From the NCBI GenBank assembly GCA_046728975.1, contig JBKPFU010000065.1, positions 1-8,767 of the forward strand: 8,767 nucleotides of DNA, given 5' to 3'. Position 1 is the first letter of the stretch; each line of letters begins with the position of its first letter. The notes under the pieces were generated by a model. That model saw nothing but the letters and a program-made list of their open reading frames with translations, searched no databases and was not told the DNA's origin. Both the position numbers and the translations under genes were made by a program. Origin of the DNA: JBKPFU01 sp046728975 (GTDB lineage Bacteria > Actinomycetota > Thermoleophilia > Gaiellales > Gaiellaceae). This document shows, piece by piece, positions 1-5,681 of the stretch.

Positions 1-25
1 GAGCGGCGCAAGCAGGACAGCAATC

Positions 26-56
26 TTGTAACTCTCCGCACAAATTGGTGTATGCT
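26..56 (+). promoter_or_regulatory. possible promoter of the small-ORF cluster
   Basis: TTGTAA (26-31) and TATGCT (51-56) resemble -35 and -10 boxes with a 19-base spacer, in a locally A/T-richer stretch of otherwise high-G+C sequence. It lies about 125 bases ahead of the first ORF at 183. The spacer is longer than ideal and single matches of this quality arise by chance, so this is a weak call. Confidence 0.25.
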
Positions 57-182
57 GACTGAGCGCATAGACCTAGCGCGGAAGCCGCCGAGGCTCCGAA
101 GTTCCTCTCCGACTGCCAGACCGGGCCTGAGTGCCGAGAGAGCCGTCCGGTTCTCTTGCCTCGATCGAGAGAGGAGCAAGAG

Positions 183-359
183 ATGAGTCTGACCGCAGAA
201 TCCTTCGAGGGTGAAGGCGCCGCCGAGCGGCGTGCGCAAAGGGAGCTGACGGATCGAGTCGGCGTTCGGCTGGTTCGGCCGGGCAAGTCGCACAACCTGA
301 AGTGGCGCACTTGGACGTGGCGGTTCGGATTTCGCCGCGGCATGAAGGTCGAGATGTGA
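183..359 (+). CDS. small basic hypothetical protein (58 aa)
   Basis: Not recognised. The chosen start is ATG 183 because a good Shine-Dalgarno (GAGGAG, 171-176) sits six bases ahead; an in-frame ATG at 156 has no such site. The N-terminal half is acidic and Ala/Glu-rich. The C-terminal half is strongly basic with a Trp/Arg stretch (WRTWTWRFGFRRG), which could bind nucleic acid or membrane, but no family assignment is possible. Its stop overlaps a GTG start of the next ORF by four bases (ATGTGA context), as in coupled operons. It is the first of three overlapping short ORFs. The site and overlap favour a real gene; the short length keeps confidence moderate. Confidence 0.5.
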   Translation: MSLTAESFEGEGAAERRAQRELTDRVGVRLVRPGKSHNLKWRTWTWRFGFRRGMKVEM

Positions 360-745
360 GCGGCAGAATCGAACCGTCGCGGAGGCGCGGGCACTTCGAT
401 CCGCGCTGGCCGAAGCGGAGTCTTCGCATTGCCGCCAAGCGGCTGGTACCCGCTCGGGCGGGCGAGGTTGTCCCGGATGGGCTTGATTGGGATGCCTTCT
501 CGATGCGCTATTTCCCCGGGCGCCGTAGACATGATCTAAAGGTGATCAGCGCCTACGAGGCGTACAAGCACGGCCGGCGGTGGCGGGGGAGCAGCCGCCC
601 GATGTCCAGAAGGCGGACCGTCAGGCTGAACGAGCCCGTCGTCCCACGAGCGGAAGCGGAGCGATCTCGCGGACCCGCAGCGCGTGGCGCTGCCAGGGGC
701 GGGCGAGCATCCTTGAATAGCCGAGCCAAAGCGACGAGCCGATAA
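356..745 (+). CDS. Arg-rich hypothetical protein (129 aa)
   Basis: Not assigned to a family. GTG 356 is chosen because it overlaps the upstream stop by four bases; an in-frame ATG at 302 lies inside the previous ORF. The most protein-like segment is residues about 40-75, which contains DGLDWDAFSMRYFPGRRRHD followed by an Ala/Tyr-rich helix (ISAYEAYKHG). The last 50 residues are mostly Arg, Ala and Ser and look like low-quality coding sequence, so a frameshift near base 580 is possible. The stop TAA (743-745) shares its last base with the ATG of the next ORF (TAATG), a typical coupling arrangement that argues the frame is intact. No membrane segment or catalytic motif is visible. Confidence 0.4.
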   Translation: MSGRIEPSRRRGHFDPRWPKRSLRIAAKRLVPARAGEVVPDGLDWDAFSMRYFPGRRRHDLKVISAYEAYKHGRRWRGSSRPMSRRRTVRLNEPVVPRAEAERSRGPAARGAARGGRASLNSRAKATSR

Positions 746-915
746 TGGCTACGACGGTAGTGGCGGAGCCGGTCGAGTCGGCAGAGCCAGCCATGGGATC
801 GGCTCAACAGGCGGCCGAGGAAGAAGGGCTCACATTCTCAGCGACGCCTGGACCAGGCTACAGCGAAGGGGGCGACGTCTACGGACCGACGGCGCTCCCC
901 AAAAACCCCCTCTAA
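745..915 (+). CDS. small acidic hypothetical protein (56 aa)
   Basis: An ORF starting at ATG 745, one base overlapping the preceding stop (TAATG), and ending TAA at 913-915. The product is acidic, Ala/Glu-rich in the first 30 residues, then Gly/Pro-rich (SATPGPGYSEGGD), suggesting a disordered peptide. No Shine-Dalgarno is visible, so translation would depend on coupling with the upstream ORF. No family is recognised. It could be a chance reading frame; the junction with its neighbour is the main support. Confidence 0.35.
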   Translation: MATTVVAEPVESAEPAMGSAQQAAEEEGLTFSATPGPGYSEGGDVYGPTALPKNPL

Positions 916-1116
916 GAAGCCACGTCTGTGGTTCCGCGAGCGGCGCGCGAGAAGAGGCACAGCGCTCATCCCGGCGCGCAAAGGCGGTCGCTCACTCTAT
1001 ATGGCCCGGGGAGACTGGCGAGCACTAGACGGCCGCTGCTTCCGCGCTGCTGGACGCCTCGCTCAGGCCCTGCTCTTCCGTAGACGAGGATCCGCCCTGG
1101 GTGTAGAAGTGCGGCC
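916..1116. other. no supported gene
   Basis: High-G+C sequence with only short, Arg-rich chance frames. I see no ribosome binding site, RNA gene or clear repeat here. It may be worn-down coding sequence of the accessory region. Confidence 0.4.
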
Positions 1117-1311
1117 TTGGTCAGCAGCTACCGCTACCGCGTCCGCTTCGAGGACGGCCCTGACGTCACGACGAACTACGTTGGCGAGGTCCTGCAGGTC
1201 GGCGACGACATCACCCTCGAAGGCCGGCAGTGGGTGATCACCGATGCCAAGGTGCTGACCGAGCGGGACGTGGACTTCGAGATCCGCGTCCGCCGAGCGG
1301 AGGAGGAGTAG
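1117..1311 (+). CDS. small beta-rich hypothetical protein (64 aa)
   Basis: A 64-residue product with alternating hydrophobic and polar residues (SYRYRVRFEDG, NYVGEVLQVGDDITLEGRQW, VDFEIRVRR) as in a small beta-barrel or SH3-like fold, ending in an acidic AEEE tail. I recall similar short proteins annotated as hypothetical in Actinobacteria but cannot name a family. The start is TTG 1117, since no ATG or GTG is available in frame close to the conserved-looking part; no good Shine-Dalgarno precedes it. It stands alone on the plus strand. A strong hairpin begins 95 bases after its stop and could end its transcript. Codon use (G/C third positions) and the balanced composition support a real gene more than the neighbouring frames do. 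Confidence 0.55.
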   Translation: MVSSYRYRVRFEDGPDVTTNYVGEVLQVGDDITLEGRQWVITDAKVLTERDVDFEIRVRRAEEE

Positions 1312-1406
1312 GTCGCTCGTGCGCTATCGCGGCCCTGGTCTCCGGCCCGTGGGCGCCAGACGCGGCCGAACTTGCTGCGGTCGCAGACGACCTCGGTGCT
1401 GATCGC

Positions 1407-1440
1407 CGAGGGGGCGCCCGGCCCGGCCGGCGCCCCCTCG
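1407..1440 (+). terminator. 12-bp-stem hairpin, possible terminator
   Basis: CGAGGGGGCGCC (1407-1418) pairs perfectly with GGCGCCCCCTCG (1429-1440) around a 10-base loop. No T-tract follows on either strand. It lies downstream of the plus-strand gene ending at 1311 and also of the minus-strand remnant ending near 1511, so it could act in either direction. G/C-rich stems without U-tails are common gene-end structures in high-G+C bacteria. Confidence 0.45.
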
Positions 1441-1510
1441 CGCGTCGGCCAAAGGGTCGTCGAGATCGGGGCCCCCCAAATCGCCAACACGAGCGAGGCG
1501 ATCTTCTCGT

Positions 1511-1729
1511 CTACGTTGGCCCTTGAGCTCGCCGACCGATCCGGCGTAGATGTCGCGGGCGATGTCGAAATCGTCGAGCTCGGCCTCGACTCTGGTCTGC
1601 TCGACTAACTCCTCGGTCGGGCCGACCGGCCCGGAAGTCTTCCAGCGACAGCTCCTCGAGCAGCTCGTCGACCTTCTCTCGACCGAGCTCGGAGAGTTTC
1701 AGATACCAAGGCGGTGAGCTCGCGCTCAC
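1511..1729 (-). pseudogene. frameshifted small helical protein remnant
   Basis: The minus strand from GTG 1729 encodes a plausible amphipathic, acidic helical protein (WYLKLSELGREKVDELLEEL and on) for about 35 residues, then turns into Arg-rich junk. Skipping one base near 1635 (in a CGGCCC run) restores a good frame reading PTEELVEQTRVEAELDDFDI and then ARDIYAGSVGELKG, to about base 1527. This single-indel repair is the evidence for a broken gene. It begins 16 bases after the integrase remnant's stop on the same strand, so the two may once have been one transcript of a mobile element. No family is recognised; a small DNA-binding or regulatory partner of the integrase is only a guess. Confidence 0.45.
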
Positions 1730-1744
1730 TGCTCAGCGGGACAG

Positions 1745-2151
1745 CTAGACACCGAACACCCCGGCCATTCGCTCCGCCTCCGCCTTCCGCTCCGCCCGCT
1801 CGAAGTGGCGTAGATGTCGGTGGTCACCTTCAACGACGAATGGCCCAGGTGCCGGCTCAGCCAAGTGATCCGGCGCCTGTTCTCGAGCGCCAGCTTGCCT
1901 TACGTGTGCCGGAACGAGTGGAACGTCCGCTTCTCGCCGGTCGGGCCGACGCGCTCGATCCCGGCGCGCTTCATAGCCGGGTAGAGCTCGCGCCGGAGCA
2001 CCGTTTGCTCGCGTCGCTCGCTCGAACCGGGACCTGCTTGCGCGGGTTGTGAGCCTGCCGGGCCGTCACCTCGAATTCCTCTGCCGGCCCGATCGCAGCG
2101 TGCGGAGTAATCACCCCAACCTAGATCACTCTGTCGACCATAACTGCGCAT
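1745..2151 (-). pseudogene. tyrosine recombinase (phage-type integrase), C-terminal remnant
   Basis: On the minus strand, from about 2001 down, the reading frame gives a phage-integrase catalytic C-terminus: ELYPAMKRAGIERVG, then HSFRHT (the HxxR box, 1903-1920), ENRRRITWLSRHLGHSS (LGH box) and VTTDIY with the candidate nucleophile Tyr at 1810-1812. Two lesions are visible. A TAA at 1900-1902 replaces the expected Tyr codon right after FRHT. A missing base after DIY means the natural ending GHFERAERKAEAERMAGVF is only seen after a frame change, stopping at 1745. The N-terminal DNA-binding domain and first catalytic Arg are absent; 2002-2151 shows nothing recognisable. It must be inactive as written. 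It marks the area as an old mobile element and may be the partner of the tRNA-Lys fragment at 7625-7666, though that link is inferred. Confidence 0.85.
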
Positions 2152-2162
2152 CGTTCACCGCC

Positions 2163-2759
2163 TCAGCGCGCGACGCGAGCTCGGCGCCGCTGCGGCCTGC
2201 GCAAGCGCGGCTCGTTGCGTTTAGGCGGGCGATCAGGAGGTGCGGAATGTGCTTCGAGGCCGATCAGCAGCTTCCGCAACAGCCGCGTGAGCTCGGCCTG
2301 TTCCTGCGGTGTGAGTGCCGCGATCAGGCTCCGCTCGGTCTCGAGGTGGCTGGGTCCCACGCGGCGCACGAGCGCTCGCCCCTTGCGTGTGAGGCCGACG
2401 AGCAGGCCGCGCCGGTCGTCTGGGTCGGCCACGCGTTCGACGAGCCCTTCCCGCTCGAGCCGGTCGACCAGGTGCGTCATCCCGCCGGACGTGCGCATCA
2501 AAGCGCGGTACAGCTCGGTGGGGGACCGACGGTATGGGGCGCCGACTCGTCGCAGTGAGGCCAGGATGTCCCAGTCCGTTCGGCTCAACCCGAAGCGCGC
2601 GAAGTTGGCGTTCAGGCCGCGGTCGAGCAGGGCGCACGCGCGGCCAATGCGGGCGACGACCGCGACGGGAGAAGCGTCGAGTCGTACTCCTTGCTTCTGC
2701 CATTCCGCCAGGACGTGGTCGACGTAGTCGTTCTCTGACGGTCGCGGCGACTCACTCAT
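2163..2759 (-). CDS. MarR-family transcriptional regulator
   Basis: A 198-residue winged-helix repressor-type regulator, usually a dimer that binds short palindromes and releases on binding small aromatic ligands. Residues 30-57 form the N-terminal dimerisation helix. Residues 58-110 carry the HTH (FGLSRTDWDILASLRRVG and a recognition helix SGGMTHLVDRLEREGLV), followed by the wing with DPDDRR (112-117) and GLTRKGRAL, all standard for the family. The last 25 residues are Pro/Arg-rich and exceed the usual MarR length, perhaps read-through into eroded DNA next to the integrase remnant. ATG 2757-2759 has no Shine-Dalgarno; a -10-like TAAGAT lies seven bases ahead, which fits a leaderless mRNA. 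It is divergent from the ABM gene with a 40-base gap, so control of that gene and of itself is the likely role. Confidence 0.92.
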   Translation of the reverse strand: MSESPRPSENDYVDHVLAEWQKQGVRLDASPVAVVARIGRACALLDRGLNANFARFGLSRTDWDILASLRRVGAPYRRSPTELYRALMRTSGGMTHLVDRLEREGLVERVADPDDRRGLLVGLTRKGRALVRRVGPSHLETERSLIAALTPQEQAELTRLLRKLLIGLEAHSAPPDRPPKRNEPRLRRPQRRRARVAR

Positions 2760-2799
2760 GATATGTATCTTAGCCAGCAGCTACTTAGGAGGCAGATAA
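2760..2799. promoter_or_regulatory. shared marR/ABM divergent control region
   Basis: On the minus strand TAAGAT (2772-2767) is a good -10 box ending seven bases before the marR ATG, which would start transcription at or next to the ATG. No good -35 box is seen. The interrupted dyad TAGC-N5-GCTA (2771-2783) overlaps this -10 box and is a candidate MarR operator. CTTAG is also repeated directly 16 bases apart (2769-2773, 2784-2788). On the plus strand AGGAGG (2787-2792), seven bases ahead of ATG 2800, is a near-perfect ribosome binding site for the ABM gene. Promoter and operator roles are inferred; the sequence motifs are directly visible. Confidence 0.5.
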
Positions 2800-3114
2800 A
2801 TGATCGTCGAATACATCCGCTACAGCATCGATTCAGGGCGAGCGGAGGCGTTCGAGCAGGCGTACCGCACCGCCGCCGACGCACTCGAGGCGTCGGAGCA
2901 CTGTGAGCGCTACGAGGTCTCGCGCTGCACCGAGGATCCGACGCAGCACGTCGTTCGAATCGAGTGGGACTCCGAAGAAGGCCATCTATCCGGCTTCCGC
3001 CAGAGTCCCGAGTTCCGCGGCTTCTTCGAGGCGGTGGGCCCCTTCGTGCACGACATCGAGGAGATGCGCCACTACCAGGTGACGCTGTCGACTGCTCTGA
3101 CCAAGACCGACTGA
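2800..3114 (+). CDS. antibiotic biosynthesis monooxygenase (ABM) domain protein
   Basis: A 104-residue single-domain protein of the dimeric ferredoxin-like ABM type. It opens with the typical first strand (MIVEYIRYSI), then a helix (GRAEAFEQAYRTAADALEAS), the CERYEVSRCTED strand region, VVRIEWDSEEGHLSGF and the helix SPEFRGFFEAVGPFV, ending in a strand before a short tail. Family members include cofactor-free quinol or anthrone oxygenases and heme-degrading enzymes, but many are of unknown function, so the substrate is open. A strong AGGAGG sits seven bases before ATG 2800. It is divergent from a MarR regulator, the classic layout of a ligand-induced detoxification or redox gene. The DUF1801 gene follows 81 bases downstream in the same direction. 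Confidence 0.85.
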   Translation: MIVEYIRYSIDSGRAEAFEQAYRTAADALEASEHCERYEVSRCTEDPTQHVVRIEWDSEEGHLSGFRQSPEFRGFFEAVGPFVHDIEEMRHYQVTLSTALTKTD

Positions 3115-3195
3115 CCGAGAGGAAGAACTGTCAAGCACGCGGCTCCACCCGCTCGATCGCTTCGCTCAGGTCGTCGAACGAACGAAAGGAGCACC

Positions 3196-3654
3196 ATGAA
3201 AACTGAGAGGAAGACTGCAAAGGAGCGCACGAACAAGCCGGCCAAAGGGTTCACGGGCGAGGAACGAGCCGCAATGAAGGAGCGCGCCCAAGAGCTGAAG
3301 GCGGGCTCACGGGCGGGCAAAGCGGACGGCGAAAGCGACGTGCTCGCGAAGATCGCCGAGATGCCGAAACCGGATCGCGTCATGGCCGTGCGGGTCCATT
3401 CCATCGTCAAGGCCAGCGCGCCCGATCTCTCGCCGAGAACCTGGTACGGGATGCCGGCGTACGCCAAGGACGGGAAGGTCGTCTGCTTCTTCCAAAGCGC
3501 GCAGAAGTTCAAGTCGCGGTACGCGACGCTCGGCTTCAGCGACAAGGCGAACCTCGACGAAGGCGCGATGTGGCCGACCTCCTACGCGCTGAAGAAGCTG
3601 ACCGCCGCCGAAGAGAAAGAGATCGGCGCGCTCGTGAAGAAGGCGGTGAGCTGA
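3196..3654 (+). CDS. DUF1801 (YdhG-like) domain protein
   Basis: A 152-residue protein. Residues 1-45 are a Lys/Glu-rich, probably helical leader (KGFTGEERAAMKERAQELKA). Residues about 46-150 match the DUF1801 fold, with the hallmark TWYGMPAYAKDGKVVCFFQS, then KSRYATLGF and a C-terminal helix (LTAAEEKEIGALVKKAV). The family is widespread; a few Gram-positive members are linked to intracellular iron handling, but for most, including this actinobacterial type, the function is unknown. AAGGAG (3186-3191) precedes ATG 3196 at short spacing. It lies downstream of the ABM gene and may be co-transcribed from the MarR-controlled promoter, but the 81-base gap leaves room for its own promoter. Confidence 0.88.
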   Translation: MKTERKTAKERTNKPAKGFTGEERAAMKERAQELKAGSRAGKADGESDVLAKIAEMPKPDRVMAVRVHSIVKASAPDLSPRTWYGMPAYAKDGKVVCFFQSAQKFKSRYATLGFSDKANLDEGAMWPTSYALKKLTAAEEKEIGALVKKAVS

Positions 3655-3732
3655 CGACCGAGGTCGCCTATGGACTCCCGCCACGACCGGGATCGTCGGT
3701 CAGAACGCGATGAGCATGGTGCGTACTGTGCA

Positions 3733-3762
3733 AGCCACGGCACGGAAGTAAGCACTGTGGCT
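3733..3762 (+). terminator. weak inverted repeat after the DUF1801 gene
   Basis: AGCCACGG and CTGTGGCT pair at seven of eight positions around a 14-base loop in the gap between the DUF1801 stop and the VOC remnant. No T-run follows. It may be part of a gene end; the rest of 3655-3827 shows no gene, though the eroded 5' end of the VOC gene probably lies here. Confidence 0.2.
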
Positions 3763-3827
3763 CAGGCTAAGGTCTCCACCTTCTGATCTTTCGTTTGCAG
3801 GTACGACAACGGAGCATCCCGCGCAGA

Positions 3828-4089
3828 CCTTTCGAATACCACATGGCGCAGCTCTCCGGAGGACACGGGAAGCGCCGTGTTCCGAGGCGATACGGGCGCA
3901 ATTCGCGTGTACCTCGATGTCGACGACAATCAAGGCCGGCGCGCGGCGTCTGCAGGAACTCGGGGGCAAAGCCGACGAACCGAAGCCGGTGCCAGGCATG
4001 GGCTGGTTCGTGTCGGAACGGACACCGAGGGGAACTCCATCGACCTTTGGCAGAGCGACTCCTCGGCGCCTGCGCCCGATCCGGAGTAG
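3828..4089 (+). pseudogene. VOC (glyoxalase/dioxygenase) family protein, multiply frameshifted
   Basis: Pieces of one VOC-superfamily half-domain appear in order but in different frames: PFEYHMAQLSGG (3828-3863), GSAVFRGDTGAIRVYLDVDD (3868-3927), IKAGARRLQELGGKADEPKP with VPGMGWFVS (3929-4015), and TDTEGNSIDLWQSDSSAPAP to a TAG at 4087-4089. At least three indels are needed, near 3866, 3928 and 4014. DTEGN carries the Glu that serves as a metal ligand in active VOC enzymes. The N-terminal beta-alpha-beta part expected before EYHM is missing or unreadable upstream. It is non-functional as written. It converges with the FAD oxidoreductase gene, whose stop lies 63 bases away. Confidence 0.82.
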
Positions 4090-4152
4090 CGCTCCTCACA
4101 TGATCGTCCTGCAACCAGCCGCTATGCGCAGCTGTGCTATTTGCCGGGTCGT

Positions 4153-5499
4153 CTATCCCGACGGCGGAATGTTCTGGTTCCGGCGCAGGACGTTGTCCGG
4201 GTCGTAACGGGACTTCAAGGCCTGGAGCCGCGCGAAGGAGTCGGGGCCGAACGCGGCTTGGACGCGGTCGATGGGCTCGTCCGCCTGCATGTAGTTGGCG
4301 TAGCCGCCGCTGACCGACCAGGGCTCGATCGCGGCCGCCGTCTCGCGCGCCCAGGCGATGCTCTCCTCGTCGTGGGCCGGATCGGTCCAGCTCGCCATCG
4401 CGCTGACGTTGAAAGCGGCATCGCGGTAGCCGAGCGCGGCGCTCGCCCGTTCGACGTCCTTGGGCGCACCGTGGAGCGACTCGATCAGCACTCCGCCGGG
4501 TGGGCGGCCGAGCACGGTCATGCAACCGAGCAGATCGTCGATCAGCTCGTCCGGCAGCTCGGCGACGAAGTGGCCCTTCCAGTAGTTGCGGTCGACGCTA
4601 TAGCCGGGGTCGAAGATGCGCTGCTGCTCGAGGAAGCCCTGGCGCCGCACGCCGTCGTTGACGAAGCCGGGCAACGCGCGGAGCGGCCGGAGTGCCTCCG
4701 GATCGTCAACCGCGCCCGTGTAGCACGGAACGACGACGAGCTGCGGCGCGAGGGACACGTCCGTCGTCAGCTGAGCCTGAATGTTGAGCTCGCGCGGGCC
4801 GTCGATCGCGAGCTCGCGGAAGAGGCGGAGCGCCTCGGCCACCGCCTCTCCCTCGTACTCGAGGCGCCCGCCGACCACCCGCTCGAGCGGATGGAGCCGG
4901 AACTCGGCATGCGCGACGACGCCGAAGTTGCCGCCCCCTCCACGCAGCCCCCAGAGCAGCTCGGGGTTCTGATCGTCGCTTGCGCGGACGATCTCACCGG
5001 CTGGGGTGACCAGCTCCGCGGCGATCAAGTTGTCGCAGGTCAGGCCGTATTGGGCGGTCAGGTGGCCGATCCCGCCACCGAGGGTGAGACCCGTGACGCC
5101 GGTCGAGCCGACTACGCCGCCTGGCGCAACCAGGCCGTGTGCCTGAGTCGCAGTGTCGAAGTCGAGCCAGGTTGCACCGCCCTGGGAATGTGCAATCCCG
5201 TTCTCGGGATCGACACGGACGTCCCTGATGCGCGAGAGGTCGATCACCAGGCCGCCGTCGACCGCGCAGTGGCCGGCCGGATTGTGGCCTCCGCCCCGGA
5301 CCGCGACCTCCAGACTCTGGGCCTGCCCGAAGGCGAGGGCCGCCGCCACGTCGTTCGCATCGACGCAGCGGGCGATCGCCGCCGGGCGCCGATCGATCAG
5401 CAGGTTGAAGCAGAGACGCGCCCGCTCGTACTCGCGGTCTCCTTCGACCAGAACGTCGCCCGTCAGCGAATCCCGGAGCTCGTCAAGAGGCTCAGCCAT
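4153..5499 (-). CDS. FAD-binding oxidoreductase, 6-hydroxynicotine-oxidase/BBE-like, mono-covalent type
   Basis: A 448-residue flavoprotein of the PCMH/VAO superfamily. Residues about 36-170 form the FAD-binding domain, with RGGGHNPAGH (68-77); His72 aligns with the His that carries 8-alpha-histidyl FAD in 6-hydroxy-D-nicotine oxidase. The second attachment Cys of bicovalent relatives is replaced: PGGVVGSTGVTGLTLGGGIG has Val129 at that place, so one covalent link is predicted. The C-terminal BBE segment is complete (GGYANYMQADE, AFGPDSFARLQALKSRYDPD, NQNIPP). Such enzymes oxidise C-O or C-N bonds of small molecules and pass electrons to O2; the substrate is unknown. No signal peptide is seen, so it is probably cytoplasmic. 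The ATG at 5497-5499 directly follows an in-frame TAG, so no earlier start exists; the ribosome site (GGAG in TATGGAGTC) is distant. A dyad 40 bases upstream may be its operator. Confidence 0.93.
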   Translation of the reverse strand: MAEPLDELRDSLTGDVLVEGDREYERARLCFNLLIDRRPAAIARCVDANDVAAALAFGQAQSLEVAVRGGGHNPAGHCAVDGGLVIDLSRIRDVRVDPENGIAHSQGGATWLDFDTATQAHGLVAPGGVVGSTGVTGLTLGGGIGHLTAQYGLTCDNLIAAELVTPAGEIVRASDDQNPELLWGLRGGGGNFGVVAHAEFRLHPLERVVGGRLEYEGEAVAEALRLFRELAIDGPRELNIQAQLTTDVSLAPQLVVVPCYTGAVDDPEALRPLRALPGFVNDGVRRQGFLEQQRIFDPGYSVDRNYWKGHFVAELPDELIDDLLGCMTVLGRPPGGVLIESLHGAPKDVERASAALGYRDAAFNVSAMASWTDPAHDEESIAWARETAAAIEPWSVSGGYANYMQADEPIDRVQAAFGPDSFARLQALKSRYDPDNVLRRNQNIPPSG

Positions 5500-5533
5500 C
5501 TACGTCGAAGACTCCATAACGGAGTAGGAGTAA

Positions 5534-5567
5534 TCGCTCAAGCGAAAACGTCCCGCTCTTTCGCTTG
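5534..5567. promoter_or_regulatory. dyad, candidate operator ahead of the 448-aa oxidoreductase
   Basis: CAAGCGAAA (5539-5547) and TTTCGCTTG (5559-5567) are perfect inverted arms separated by 11 bases. A second, tighter dyad TCGCT-CA-AGCGA (5534-5545) shares the left arm, giving three copies of the AGCGA/TCGCT half-site. It lies 35-68 bases ahead of the minus-strand start at 5499. It could be a regulator site or an RNA hairpin in the gap between the two oxidoreductase genes. No T-run follows the right arm on the plus strand, and on the minus strand GAGCGATTACTCC follows, so a classical terminator is less likely. Confidence 0.5.
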
Positions 5568-5681
5568 CGTCTCCGTTGCTGACGATATGCGCCTGGAGGC
5601 GGTTGGTCGGCTACAGGGATGACACGTCGCGGCGAGAGAACGTGACGGATGGTCGCCGAGCGACGACCCGGCGGCACGGTC

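Noticed and set aside
1372..1608. 78-aa plus frame with a fairly natural composition
   Set aside because: It overlaps the minus-strand helical remnant, has no ribosome site, and part of it is the large hairpin; the minus strand gives the more protein-like reading.
1..2151. Second copy of the tRNA-Lys 3' sequence near the integrase remnant, as the other att site
   Set aside because: I looked for the T-arm words and their reverse complements and saw none, so the partner att site is not in this window.
2049..2558. 169-aa plus frame
   Set aside because: Antisense to the MarR gene and lacking any motif.
3767..4525. 252-aa minus-strand frame
   Set aside because: Out of frame with the FAD oxidoreductase and antisense to the VOC remnant; almost entirely Arg, Pro and Ala.
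4141..5622. 493-aa open frame on the plus strand, longer than the gene opposite it
   Set aside because: It is the antisense shadow of the FAD oxidoreductase at 4153-5499, which has clear flavin-binding and BBE motifs; the plus frame shows no domain and its composition mirrors high-G+C codon use.
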